Below are positions 8,833 to 16,590 of a stretch of 64,000 nt of DNA, one piece after another. Position numbers and translations under genes: made by a program. Below the pieces are notes generated by a model. That model saw only the letters and a program-made list of their open reading frames with translations, did no database searches and was not told the DNA's origin. Source of the DNA: Terrimonas ginsenosidimutans. GTDB taxonomy: Bacteria; Bacteroidota; Bacteroidia; Chitinophagales; Chitinophagaceae. The stretch is taken from positions 248,001 through 312,000 of the forward strand of contig NZ_JAKLTR010000004.1 of assembly GCF_022012415.1 (NCBI RefSeq). Direction: 5' to 3'. Every line of letters starts with the position of its first letter. Within the stretch, counting starts at the first letter, position 1.

Positions 8833-9633
8833 ATGGGAACATTATCAAGTGGAGTCGAATTTACCGGTGCCGTGGGCACCTACACGTTTTACCGCAAGCA
8901 GGGATCCGACAAGATCTTTGTTAGACAAAGACGCAATGGTGGTCGAAAGAAGAAGAAGAAGGAACTCAGTGAGCGTGTTCAGGAAACGGTAACTGAGTTC
9001 AGCCTTTGCGCAAGCACATCGAAAGCCATCCGCTGGGCGATCAGGGACATTAAACATCTCGCTGATTATAATTTTACGCCGAAGTTGACGGGTTTATGCC
9101 GGCATCCGCAGAAGCTGGATCCTGTTGGCAAGCGTGGAGAAAGAAGCGTATTGATCTCACAACACCCTTCCTACTTCGCGGGATTTAATCTGAATAAAAA
9201 TCATCTGTTCGATAGCATCATTCGTCATCCGCTGCAGTATTCCATCGATCCGGTTGCAGGCATAGCAAGGGTTGAACTGCCGGAGTTGCAACAGGGGGTG
9301 AGTTTGTTTCTACCCTGGCCTGTTCCTCAATTCCGTGTGATCATGGCGTTGGGTTTGGCAGCAGATCAGTTGTTTGATGCATCGGGAAAAAAGGATTCGT
9401 TTAGTCCGGGTACCACAGTGGCCACCACTGGTTGGCTGTCATCGACGGAGCAGCATAAGGGCCAGACGTTTGAGCTGTCGCTCCCGATGCCGGCAAAAAG
9501 GCCAAAGGATCGCGGGATCAGTTATGTGTTGTCGATTGGGATAGAGATGGAGATTACGGTGTTGAGGGGATCGGGAGGGATTAGGAAAGCGGGTGCGGGG
9601 AAGATCGTGGATTTGGTGGCGGTGGGGGGTTGA
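8833..9633 (+). CDS. Conserved hypothetical protein of a Bacteroidota-restricted family
   Basis: 266 residues, no signal peptide or membrane segment. The N-terminus (MGTLSSGVEFTGAVGTYTFY, then RKQGSDKIFVRQRRNGG and a KKKKK run) follows a pattern I associate with a family of Bacteroidota hypothetical proteins of the form G-x-I/V-G-x-x-x-F-Y with a basic stretch and an R-x-x-x-x-x-E-F element. The remaining 180 residues alternate beta-like segments and end in a Gly-rich basic tail. No function is known to me. It is flanked upstream by the TCCATA array and downstream by a 146-bp tandem repeat, which suggests a locally unstable or mobile region, but the gene itself is intact. Confidence 0.75.
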   Translation: MGTLSSGVEFTGAVGTYTFYRKQGSDKIFVRQRRNGGRKKKKKELSERVQETVTEFSLCASTSKAIRWAIRDIKHLADYNFTPKLTGLCRHPQKLDPVGKRGERSVLISQHPSYFAGFNLNKNHLFDSIIRHPLQYSIDPVAGIARVELPELQQGVSLFLPWPVPQFRVIMALGLAADQLFDASGKKDSFSPGTTVATTGWLSSTEQHKGQTFELSLPMPAKRPKDRGISYVLSIGIEMEITVLRGSGGIRKAGAGKIVDLVAVGG

Positions 9634-9663
9634 ATTGCCAGATTTGGACCTCTTTGATTGCCG

Positions 9664-10430
9664 AGCTCTCGCATAGCAGGATTTCATGCTTCGATCATTG
9701 GAGGGCATTGTACTCGCTCACCCCTTCCCGCCCTGTTTCCCCGGGCAGGCGAACTTACCTGAGATAACAATCTTAATTCCTGCCAGACCCGGGGTCTTTC
9801 TGGTTATCAAACTCTGGCATAACAGGAGGTCATTCTTCGATCATCGGAGTGCATCGTACTCGCTTTCCCCTTCCCCCCTGTTTCCCCGGGCAGGCGAACT
9901 TACCTGAGATAACAATCTTAATTCCTGCCAGACCCGGGGTCTCTCTGGTTATCAAACTCTGGCATAACAGGAGGTCATTCTTCGATCATCGGAGTGCATC
10001 GTACTCGCTTTCCCCTTCCTGCTCTGTTTCCCCGGGCGGGCGAACTTACCTGAGATAACAATTTTAATTCCTGCCAGACCCGGGGTCTTTCTGGTTATCA
10101 AACTCTGGCATAACAGGAGGTCATTCTTCGATCATCGGAGTGCATCGTACTCGCTTTCCCCTTCCCCCCCTGTTTCCCCGGGCGGGCGAACTTACCTGAG
10201 ATAACAATCTTAATTCCTGCCAGACCCGGGGTCTCTCTGGTTATCAAACTATGGCATAACAGGAGGTCATTCTTCGATCATCGGAGTGCATCGTACTCGC
10301 TTTCCCCTTCCCGCTCTGTTTCCCCGGGCGGGCGAACTTACCTGAGATAACAATCTTAATTCCTGCCAGACCCGGGGTCTCTCGGGTTATCAAACTCTGG
10401 CAGAGCCGGAAGTTTGAGTTCCTCAACGGT
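9664..10430. repeat. Tandem repeat, five copies of a 145-146 bp unit
   Basis: The marker GAACTTACCTGAGATAACA recurs at 9751, 9896, 10042, 10188 and 10334, giving a period of 145-146 bases. Each unit holds a near-palindrome AGACCCGGGGTCT set between TGCCAGA and TCTGGCA, so each copy can fold. Copies are almost identical; the first and last are more diverged at their outer ends. No frame is conserved with coding character, so short frames here are not genes. A degenerate inverted copy follows at about 10470-10555. Confidence 0.95.
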
Positions 10431-10469
10431 TAGGAAGCCGTTGGCAATCAGAGGGGCCCCGGGTCTTCA

Positions 10470-10555
10470 GTCGTTTAAACTCGCCAAAGCATTAAGTTCG
10501 TCGCCCGGGGAAACATAGTTTGAGGGGGGCGGGCAAACACGATGCACTCCGAAAT
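10470..10555. repeat. Degenerate inverted copy of the 146-bp unit
   Basis: Read on the minus strand this stretch gives TTCGGAGTGCATCGT, GTTTCCCCGGGCG, CGAACTTAA and AGACCCGGGGCC in the same order as the tandem unit. The array and this copy therefore form a large inverted repeat ending next to the GIY-YIG gene. Confidence 0.75.
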
Positions 10556-10571
10556 CAGACAACCCAAACGC

Positions 10572-10883
10572 TTACTTGCCGCGCAAAGATGGATACCAAT
10601 CCCTCGCTAAATCTTCCATAAACGGATTGGCTTTGGTAATCAATTCAATCTTCCATTCACGCCTCCAACGTTTCAATAACCATTCTCTTCTTTTAGCTAC
10701 CCGTATATCAGTATATGGTTCGATATACACGAGACGATTGCACTTATTCCTTGCAGTAAACTTACTTTGTCCTGTTTTGTGTTGCCATATTCTTACATCC
10801 AAATTGCTAGTCACACCGACGTAAAGCACTGTGCGATTTATATTGGTCATTATATAAACGTGAAAGTTATATTCTCTTGCCAT
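10572..10883 (-). CDS. GIY-YIG nuclease family protein
   Basis: 103 residues from ATG 10881-10883 (MAREYNFHVYIMTN). The GIY-YIG core is visible as HVYIMTN with LYVGVTSNL (the Y-x-G-V-T form), followed by RIWQHK, a conserved Arg and the FTARNKCNRLVYIEPYTD stretch with the acidic metal ligand, then ALKRE-like VAKRREWLLKRW. Stand-alone single-domain members (UPF0213/UvrC-like) are common and may act as structure-specific endonucleases. It sits directly beside the 146-bp tandem repeat and its inverted copy, a placement discussed under findings. Confidence 0.92.
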   Translation of the reverse strand: MAREYNFHVYIMTNINRTVLYVGVTSNLDVRIWQHKTGQSKFTARNKCNRLVYIEPYTDIRVAKRREWLLKRWRREWKIELITKANPFMEDLARDWYPSLRGK

Positions 10884-11256
10884 CAATGCAAGGTAGAAGA
10901 GCGAGAAAATAGAAAAATGAGAAAAAAACGGTGAGAAATGTTTTTATAACCCGGGGGATATGAAATAAATGATAGTGAGTTTTTTTATTCCTGTTGAATA
11001 CATAAAAAATCTCCTTGTTAAGATCGCTGAAAATAAAAAATCATCTCCTTTCCAACTGCAGGTATGGAAGACGCCGAGGAATAACTGTATAACAGGTGAA
11101 TCTTTCACCTGATACCCTCCATCTTAAACGGATTCTACCATTGTTATTTTCAATGCTTATTTCCCCTTCACGGGATTTCTTTTTAGCGCCATTTTAGACT
11201 TAATTTTGAGAGTGAAGGGTCATTTGAGGGCTAAACCGAGGAGAGTCATTTTCAAT
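10884..11256. other. Intergenic gap with one perfect short hairpin
   Basis: No gene is seen. CAGGTGAA and TTCACCTG (8-bp perfect arms, 3-base loop) lie at 11093-11111 without a T run on either side, so this may be an operator more than a terminator. Confidence 0.45.
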
Positions 11257-11301
11257 GAAAAAGCCCCAAAACACTTTACAGTAAAGCATTTAAGGGCTTT
11301 T
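11257..11301 (-). terminator. Terminator downstream of tRNA-Ala
   Basis: On the minus strand AAAAGCCC and GGGGCTTTTT enclose an inner CTTTAC/GTAAAG stem, ending in a T run. It lies directly after the tRNA and is close to symmetric, so it could act in both directions. Confidence 0.75.
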
Positions 11302-11308
11302 CCCAAGG

Positions 11309-11381
11309 TGGAGAATATCGGGTTCGAACCGATGACCTCTAACATGCCATGCTAGCGCTCTACCAACTGAGCTAATTCCCC
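11309..11381 (-). tRNA. tRNA-Ala (anticodon GGC)
   Basis: The minus strand folds as a full 73-base cloverleaf: acceptor GGGGAAT/ATTCTCC, D-arm GCTC/GAGC, anticodon stem CTAGC/GTTAG around the loop ATGGCAT (anticodon GGC), T-arm ATCGG/CCGAT around TTCGAAC, discriminator A. The CCA end is not encoded (next bases are CCTT), as is usual in this phylum. Confidence 0.96.
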
Positions 11382-11450
11382 TGCAGGGACGCAAAAATAG
11401 GGATTTCACGTATTCAAAAAAAGCCCCGGGGAAATTTGCTTACCAGTAAC

Positions 11451-11933
11451 TTAAACAGCCCTCTCTTCGACAGGCTCTTCCGGTTCAGGTTTCCTGCGTG
11501 CAGCAGCAGGTGTAACAGGCTCATCGTCTTCAAATTCATCCGTATCTGTATCGTCTGTTTTCTTTTTACCAAAGAAAGAGAACAATTTTGAAAAGATCTT
11601 TCCCTGGTTCGCATTTACTAAATGCGAAGAAACATTCTTCATCAAAAAAGGAACTACGAGCTTTGTAAGCCAACCGGTGCGCGAAAGCAACAGACGCTTC
11701 ACTACGAGGTCTATGATGCTTTCGGTAGCGCTGGTGAGCAGCGGATTGCTTTTATCCCGCGTAGTAAATTTTCCTACGAGGGAGATAGCATTTTTTACCG
11801 GCTGCAATTCAGCTTTGATATCTTCAACGTCCTGACGTAATATTTGTTTCTGCGCCTGTAACAAAGTCTTCAGACGCTCCTTTTCTGTCAGGAGATCGTT
11901 GTATGTGCGGATAGTAGTAGAGTTCTTAGTCAT
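11451..11933 (-). CDS. Uncharacterised protein, third gene of a YtxH/holin-like operon
   Basis: 160 residues. An N-terminal coiled-coil-like region (YNDLLTEKERLKTLLQAQKQ) is followed by a region of mixed character (TESIIDLVVKRLLLSRTGWL, VVPFLMKNVSSHLV) that may touch the membrane, then a charged, proline-rich, probably disordered tail (TPAAARRKPEPEEPVEE). It overlaps the upstream holin-like gene by 8 bases, implying translational coupling. I do not recognise the family, but in Bacteroidota such genes often accompany YtxH and phage-holin-like proteins, which are thought to act at the cell envelope under stress. Role is inference. Confidence 0.8.
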   Translation of the reverse strand: MTKNSTTIRTYNDLLTEKERLKTLLQAQKQILRQDVEDIKAELQPVKNAISLVGKFTTRDKSNPLLTSATESIIDLVVKRLLLSRTGWLTKLVVPFLMKNVSSHLVNANQGKIFSKLFSFFGKKKTDDTDTDEFEDDEPVTPAAARRKPEPEEPVEERAV

Positions 11934-12267
11934 ACACTTTGCTTATAATCAGGTTTCTGATCATCGGGAAAACAATCTTTTTTCGCAAGGCAATCAATAT
12001 CAAAAGTACCAGCAGGAAGAACGCTCCTCCTAACAGGAAACCGCCGGACCTGCTGCCGATCAGATCCCCCAGCCAGAACGACAAAGCCACTCCCAGAAAG
12101 AGCAGCACACAAAAACCAATGATGGTAACAACGATCATCGTGAGAGCGCTTGATGCGACATTCGTTGCCTTCTGCGTTACATTAATGATGGTCAGCCTGT
12201 AAAAGGTGTCTGCGATATCTTCTACATGATCTACGAGATCTGCGGTCTTTTCCTTTAATTCTTCCAT
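11926..12267 (-). CDS. Phage holin-like (Holin-X / DUF1469 type) inner-membrane protein
   Basis: 113 residues: an amphipathic N-terminal helix (MEELKEKTADLVDHVEDIAD), then two long membrane segments (about residues 38-66 and 76-95) separated by a short Gly-rich turn (SRSGG), and a basic C-terminus. This matches small holin-superfamily III-like proteins that are chromosomal, not phage-borne. It lies between the YtxH gene (75 bases upstream) and the coiled-coil gene, with which it overlaps. There is no phage gene nearby. Function in this phylum is unproven; envelope stress or membrane curvature is inferred. Confidence 0.85.
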   Translation of the reverse strand: MEELKEKTADLVDHVEDIADTFYRLTIINVTQKATNVASSALTMIVVTIIGFCVLLFLGVALSFWLGDLIGSRSGGFLLGGAFFLLVLLILIALRKKIVFPMIRNLIISKVYD

Positions 12268-12342
12268 CAGTTATAGAATTTAATTTCAAAAAGCAAACAG
12301 GCGAAAAAGACCCCATGGGCTTCCTCGCCTGTTGACTATTAT

Positions 12343-12600
12343 TTAGCTGAAGTTTTCTTTCAGCTTGTCAGCTGCATGTTTCGCCTGGCGGCCTTTGTCT
12401 TTTGCTTCATCAAGACCATCTTCCGCCATTTTTTTGCCTTTGTTCCAAAGATGACCAAGGCTATCAGCCCAATCGCCTGCTGTATTTTTAATTTTCTTGC
12501 GAGTATCACTTCCTTTTTCAGGAGCAATCAGCAAACCAATGACTACACCAGCAGCCGCAGCTCCAAGGATACCTAACAATACTTTGTTTTTGGTTGTCAT
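12343..12600 (-). CDS. YtxH domain-containing protein
   Basis: 85 residues. One N-terminal membrane segment with Gly/Ala pattern (LLGILGAAAAGVVIGLLIAPEK) is followed by KGSDTRKKIKNTAGDWADSL and a long Lys/Ala/Asp-rich helix. GLLIAPEKGSDTRKKI is the YtxH signature. These are stress-associated, membrane-anchored helical proteins in many Bacteroidota and Firmicutes. It is first in a three-gene minus-strand operon with the holin-like and coiled-coil genes. Confidence 0.93.
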   Translation of the reverse strand: MTTKNKVLLGILGAAAAGVVIGLLIAPEKGSDTRKKIKNTAGDWADSLGHLWNKGKKMAEDGLDEAKDKGRQAKHAADKLKENFS

Positions 12601-12670
12601 AATTTATGTTTTTAAGAGTTAAGGAATGAATGTCATCTGCTGTTAACTTATAAAAAACCATACCAGAACA

Positions 12671-12891
12671 GCGATGGCCGATGCCCGATGGCCGACAGTT
12701 AACTGTAACCGCAGCACATGAATATAGGTCGAACAGGGGCGCCTTACAGGCTTAAATAACTTTAAAACCCAGGTATTTCACGGCCCTAAGCAATTATATA
12801 AGAAGAACTAAGTGGCATTAAAGCAGCCTCGATAACATACAGGATTTTCTTCTGTAGTAGTCTAATCGGCCATCGGTCATCGGCCATCGAC
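12671..12891. repeat. GATGGCC inverted-array element, copy A
   Basis: Forward units (CGATGGCCGATG and CCGATGGCCGA) occupy 12671-12697; the inverted array (CGGCCATCGGTCATCGG) lies at 12865-12891. The 165 bases between are unlike the cores of the other copies, but the head-to-head arrangement is the same. Confidence 0.6.
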
Positions 12892-12898
12892 TATAAAT

Positions 12899-12930
12899 GA
12901 AAAACCCCGGCCTAAAGCCAGGGTTCTGAT
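12899..12930 (-). terminator. Terminator of the citrate synthase gene
   Basis: On the minus strand AACCCTGGCTTTAGGCCGGGGTT folds as a G/C-rich hairpin followed by TTTTT. Confidence 0.75.
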
Positions 12931-12947
12931 ATCGGACCATATGGGGC

Positions 12948-14273
12948 TTATTCTCCCCATATCTGCTCTTCTCCTTTGAGCCATTTTTTAACCAGGTCAG
13001 TAGTAACTGATTTCGGTCTTTCGATAGCGAAACCAAGCGCCCTGTCCCAGCAAAGGCTGGCCAATACACCTAATGCGCGGCTTACACCGAACAATACGGT
13101 ATAGTATTCATATTCTTTCATTCCAACACCAACCAGCAATGATCCGCTATGCGCATCCACGTTCGGCCAGGGATTTTTGATCTTGCCTAATGATTGAAGG
13201 ATCGGAGGTACTACTTCATAGATATTCCAGACAGTATTTACCAGTTTGTCGTCCGGCATATGTTTCTTACCAAATTCCATCTGGGCAGTAAAGCGCGGAT
13301 CTGTTTTGCGCAATACCGCGTGACCATAACCCGGAACAACTTTGCCGGAAGTGAGTGTTTTCTTCACATACTCTTCGATCTGTTCTTTGCTGGGTGAATC
13401 TGTATTCAGCTCCGCCTGCATTTCAAAGATCCATTTAACCACTTCCTGGTTAGCGAGGCCATGCAGAGGACCAGCAAGGCCATTCATACCAGCCGCGAAG
13501 CTAAGATAAGGGTCTGCCAATGCAGAGCCTACAAGGTGCGTTGTATGGGCTGATACGTTGCCTCCTTCATGATCAGCATGAATGGTCATATACATCCGCA
13601 TCAGTTCTTTGAATGTATCATCTTCGAAGCCGAGCATATGGGCAAAGTTCCCTGCCCAGTCGAGCAGACCATTCGGCTGGATATGCTCTCCGAATTTATA
13701 TTTGCGGCGATAGATATATGCAGCTACACGGGGCAATCTTGCGATAAGATCCATTGAATCGTCGAATACAGCTTCCCAGTAATCCTTCTTGTTCATGCCC
13801 TGCGCATATTTCTTGGAAAACTGGCTTTCTGTCTGCAAAGCCATCACACCAACAACAAACTGCGTCATTGGATGGGTGCTCAAAGGCAATGCTTCGATCG
13901 TATGAAAAACGTGATTCGGAACATGACTGCGACGTTGCAATACGGCGGTCACATGCTGCACGTCTTCTTCCGTAGGCAACTCCCCGATAAGCATCAGGTA
14001 AAACAAACCTTCAGGTAAAGGCTCCGAGCCTCCCGGTGCTTTTGGCAGCTTCTCCCTCAACTCGGGGATCGAATATCCTCTGAAACGGATACCTTCCTGC
14101 GCATCCAGTAATGATGTTTCAGACACGAGGCCAGTCATTCCGCGCATACCCTGGTATATCTGAGACAACTGTACTTCTCCAATCACTTTATTACCGTGTT
14201 CCTTGAGCAAATCCTTGATTTCTACACCCAGCTGATCGGCTTTTGCTTTGAACCTATCTTTAATTACTCCCAT
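12948..14273 (-). CDS. gltA: Citrate synthase, eukaryote-like (mitochondrial) type
   Basis: Condenses acetyl-CoA and oxaloacetate to citrate at the entry of the TCA cycle. I prefer ATG 14271-14273 (MGVIKDRFKAKADQLG, 441 residues), though an upstream ATG at 14292-14294 is in frame. Catalytic landmarks are HADHEGGNVSAH (first His), GPLHGLANQEVV (second catalytic His) and PGYGHAVLRKTDPRF, with the catalytic Asp expected near IKNPWPNVDAHSG. RFRGYSIPELREKLP and the 440-residue length match the eukaryotic-type subgroup (TIGR01793-like) and not the usual shorter bacterial type. It is a single gene on the minus strand ending in a terminator at 12899-12930. Confidence 0.95.
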   Translation of the reverse strand: MGVIKDRFKAKADQLGVEIKDLLKEHGNKVIGEVQLSQIYQGMRGMTGLVSETSLLDAQEGIRFRGYSIPELREKLPKAPGGSEPLPEGLFYLMLIGELPTEEDVQHVTAVLQRRSHVPNHVFHTIEALPLSTHPMTQFVVGVMALQTESQFSKKYAQGMNKKDYWEAVFDDSMDLIARLPRVAAYIYRRKYKFGEHIQPNGLLDWAGNFAHMLGFEDDTFKELMRMYMTIHADHEGGNVSAHTTHLVGSALADPYLSFAAGMNGLAGPLHGLANQEVVKWIFEMQAELNTDSPSKEQIEEYVKKTLTSGKVVPGYGHAVLRKTDPRFTAQMEFGKKHMPDDKLVNTVWNIYEVVPPILQSLGKIKNPWPNVDAHSGSLLVGVGMKEYEYYTVLFGVSRALGVLASLCWDRALGFAIERPKSVTTDLVKKWLKGEEQIWGE

Positions 14274-14587
14274 GACAGATCGTTTAAAAATCACAAAAAT
14301 GTTGAAGTGCTAAAGGTAGTTAATGACCTTTGCCAGAACAAACATTTTAGAGAATAATGTTACTCATTTTACACAAACATCACAATATGACTAATGTCGT
14401 TCTAATGTAGATGGGATAAGGGCTGTGGCGCGCGAGGTGCGATGGCAGGTCAACGATGGCAGATGGCCGGAATGCCATTTATGCAGGACGTGCTTACCTC
14501 TTCAGGTAGTGCAAAAAGAATGAAAAACGGAAAGGATCACTTCATTTTTTCGGACACAGATCTGCCGGCAATCATCGGCCCTGCTTC
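14274..14587. other. Intergenic gap with a short GATGGC array
   Basis: No gene is seen. Degenerate forward units GATGGCAGGTCAACGATGGC and AGATGGCCGG lie at 14440-14471, a single-arm member of the GATGGCC family. Confidence 0.5.
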
Positions 14588-15685
14588 TTATTTCGGCGTC
14601 TTCCGGTAGAGCCGAAGTGCAACCAGCGAAAACACGATATTGGGGATCCATGCGGCCAGTAGCGGATGGAGATCGCTCTTGGTGGCGAATACCGTAGAGA
14701 AGCGGTCGGACATGATAAAAAGAGCGCCGATAACGATCCCGATAGCAAGGTGCATACCGCTGCCGCCACGGGTCTTTCGGCTTGCGATCACCGCACCGAT
14801 CAGGGTCAGCAACAATACGGCCGCAGGAGTTGCTGTGCGCCTGTAGCGCTCTACTTCCAATGCACTCAGGCCTTCTGTTCCTCTCAACTTTTCCTGTTCT
14901 ATAAAACTGATCAACTGCGGCGTCGGCAGCTTATCTTTCAGATAATCATCCTTGCGAAGTTCGTTTGGCTTCAAACTGATGTTGATCGTCATGGATGCAT
15001 GCTCTGTTGCTTTCTCACCAAGACTGTCTACCGTCCGCTCAACAGCATTCTGCAGCTTCCATTTCTTTTCAGCCTGGTCCCACTGGATAAAGCTCGACCG
15101 GAGATTATACACCACTTTATTATCGCGTACCCGCTCCATAAAAAAGCCTTGTGCTGATTTGCTCGCCGTGTCGTAGTTCTTGATCCCGATGTAGGTATTC
15201 TGATCTATTCTCCGGTAAAAACAATTGAAGCAACTGCTGTTCTGCTGGTTCTTGGTTGGATCACTGCGGTCAATATATACCGACTTAAAGTTGCTCATGA
15301 TCGCGTTCGCGCGCGGGATCAGGTACCTGTTCCCAAACCAGAGGATAGTGCCCAGGAATAAGCCGCCTACGATGTAAGGGCGCAGCATCCGGTTATAGCT
15401 TGTACCACTGGCCAGGATCGCAATGATCTCGGAGCGGGTCGCCATCTTACTGGTAAAAAAGATCACTGCGATAAAAACGAACAACGGGAAAAGCAACCCC
15501 CAGATATGAGGCACAAACCCAAAATAATACTGGGTAATGATCTGCGAACTGGTCAGCCCGCTCTTTACAAAATCATCTGTTTTCTCGCTTGTGTCCACTG
15601 CTACGGCCACCACGAGAAACAACATCATGCAAAAGAAAAAGGTAACCAGGAACTTCTTCAGTATGTACCAGTCGAGCTTGCCCAA
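14588..15685 (-). CDS. LptF/LptG family permease (YjgP/YjgQ)
   Basis: 365 residues beginning with TTG at 15683-15685 (LGKLDWYILKKFLVTFFF); no ATG fits the conserved N-terminus, so TTG is the likely start. The family architecture is clear: three N-terminal membrane helices, a periplasmic beta-jellyroll domain of about 150 residues (around 110-270) and three C-terminal helices ending in a short Arg/Lys tail. LptF/G form the inner-membrane part of the ABC machine that extracts lipopolysaccharide for export. I cannot tell F from G. In many Bacteroidota this gene follows tgt directly; here tgt lies 3 kb away with a reverse-strand cassette between them. Confidence 0.93.
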   Translation of the reverse strand: MGKLDWYILKKFLVTFFFCMMLFLVVAVAVDTSEKTDDFVKSGLTSSQIITQYYFGFVPHIWGLLFPLFVFIAVIFFTSKMATRSEIIAILASGTSYNRMLRPYIVGGLFLGTILWFGNRYLIPRANAIMSNFKSVYIDRSDPTKNQQNSSCFNCFYRRIDQNTYIGIKNYDTASKSAQGFFMERVRDNKVVYNLRSSFIQWDQAEKKWKLQNAVERTVDSLGEKATEHASMTINISLKPNELRKDDYLKDKLPTPQLISFIEQEKLRGTEGLSALEVERYRRTATPAAVLLLTLIGAVIASRKTRGGSGMHLAIGIVIGALFIMSDRFSTVFATKSDLHPLLAAWIPNIVFSLVALRLYRKTPK

Positions 15686-15928
15686 GGAAAGTTTAAATGT
15701 TTAAAGTTTAAAAGTTTATGACCAGGAGCCGGTCATCGAACCGGATGCGAAGTAACTGAATAAAAAAGGAAAAAACCGTTAAAAAACGAAGACGGCAAAG
15801 AGGCGGAAGAGGAAAAGAAGAAACGCTGAACGGGCAAAATTCTAAACTAGAAAGGTTGATCAGAGAAAAAATGAGATTTCGGGCAGATCCTCCTTCTACG
15901 CTCCACCGAAGCTTAACGCAGGAGGGTT

Positions 15929-15967
15929 AAAAAAAAACCTGTCGGCGGCTTTAACACAGCGACAGGT
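15929..15967 (-). terminator. Orphan intrinsic terminator facing the minus strand
   Basis: CGACAGGT and ACCTGTCG arms (8 bp, 15-base loop) are followed on the minus strand by a nine-base T run. No minus-strand gene lies between it and tgt 2.8 kb away, so it either ends an unseen short RNA or is left over from an earlier arrangement. Confidence 0.7.
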
Positions 15968-16120
15968 CTTAAGTAGTCCGGAATCAGTCCCTCAAAAAAA
16001 AGCGAAAAAATAGAATAAGGTTGTATGGTTAATGGAAATACCGGGACTTGAATGCAAAGGTCCAAAACCATGGAATGCCAGACAAGCGGTAATAGACCCT
16101 TTTTGATACCCGTGTTTTCA

Positions 16121-16137
16121 CGGTATGGTATACCGTT
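16121..16137. promoter_or_regulatory. Palindrome ACGGTAT-GGT-ATACCGT, possible operator
   Basis: Perfect 7-bp arms with a 3-base centre, about 85 bases before the first gene of the signalling cassette. A regulator-binding site is a reasonable inference; the cognate protein might be the cassette's own LuxR-type regulator. Confidence 0.45.
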
Positions 16138-16221
16138 TATTCACCCCTCTCATAATCAACGTATTGCAATTAGCTGATCCTGTTATATCTTGTCTCCACA
16201 AATCACTAAATTCTTCTACTT

Positions 16222-16584
16222 ATGTCTAAACCAATTCCAGTATCGCAAGCAAGTGCGATGATCAAAACGTATGATACCTACATGGCAAGCCTTGGCGTTG
16301 ACATGAAGGATCAGACTCAGTCAGTGTCTTTCACCTTGACAGAACTGATGGCGTGGCTGAACAAAATGGCGCCCATTGCGGACGAGATCAGGATTTTTAT
16401 GGGAGATTACCCGAGCGGGAACCCGAATGCGGGCAGAACTTCCTTAGTTTTATGGCCTTATAAAAGCGGCAAACCTGCAAGGACTACTGACCCGTCTCTG
16501 GCAAGTGAGCCAGGAGAGGAGCAAGATCCGGGTGATCCGGGCGATCCTGCAGACCCATATAATGATGGTCGTCTGAACCCCTAA
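16222..16584 (+). CDS. Small uncharacterised protein, first gene of signalling cassette
   Basis: 120 residues with no signal peptide or membrane segment. The N-terminal 80 residues look globular and helical (MSKPIPVSQASAMIKTYDTY, FTLTELMAWLNKMAPIADEI), followed by a low-complexity Asp/Pro/Gly tail (PGEEQDPGDPGDPADPY). It lies 6 bases upstream of the membrane protein gene and appears co-transcribed with it, the kinase and the regulator. I do not recognise the family; its position suggests a ligand-associated or output protein of the two-component system. Confidence 0.75.
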   Translation: MSKPIPVSQASAMIKTYDTYMASLGVDMKDQTQSVSFTLTELMAWLNKMAPIADEIRIFMGDYPSGNPNAGRTSLVLWPYKSGKPARTTDPSLASEPGEEQDPGDPGDPADPYNDGRLNP

Positions 16585-16590
16585 AGCATT

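Larger units (their letters stand above)
12601..12947. other. Intergenic gap with inverted GATGGCC arrays and a terminator
   Basis: No gene is present. It contains forward GATGGCC units at 12671-12697 and inverted GGCCATC units at 12865-12891, listed with the other members of that family, and the citrate synthase terminator. Confidence 0.6.
15686..16221. other. Intergenic gap with a minus-strand hairpin and a palindrome
   Basis: No gene is seen in these 536 bases. They hold GTTTAAA-type units at 15688-15720, the terminator-like hairpin at 15929-15967 and the palindrome at 16121-16137, all listed separately. Confidence 0.55.

Noticed and set aside
9686-10426. Several short frames inside the 146-bp tandem repeats on both strands
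   Set aside because: They exist because the repeat has no stop in one frame; the encoded sequence is proline-rich, repeats exactly and has no start signal.
9664-10430. CRISPR array
   Set aside because: The period is 146 bases with near-identical whole units; there are no short repeats with variable spacers and no cas genes in the window.
10572-10883. Group I intron homing endonuclease
   Set aside because: The GIY-YIG protein is a small single-domain type with no DNA-binding module and no intron or target gene around it.
11926-12267. Prophage remnant suggested by the holin-like gene
   Set aside because: No other phage gene lies nearby, and holin-like proteins of this type are common chromosomal genes in operon with YtxH.
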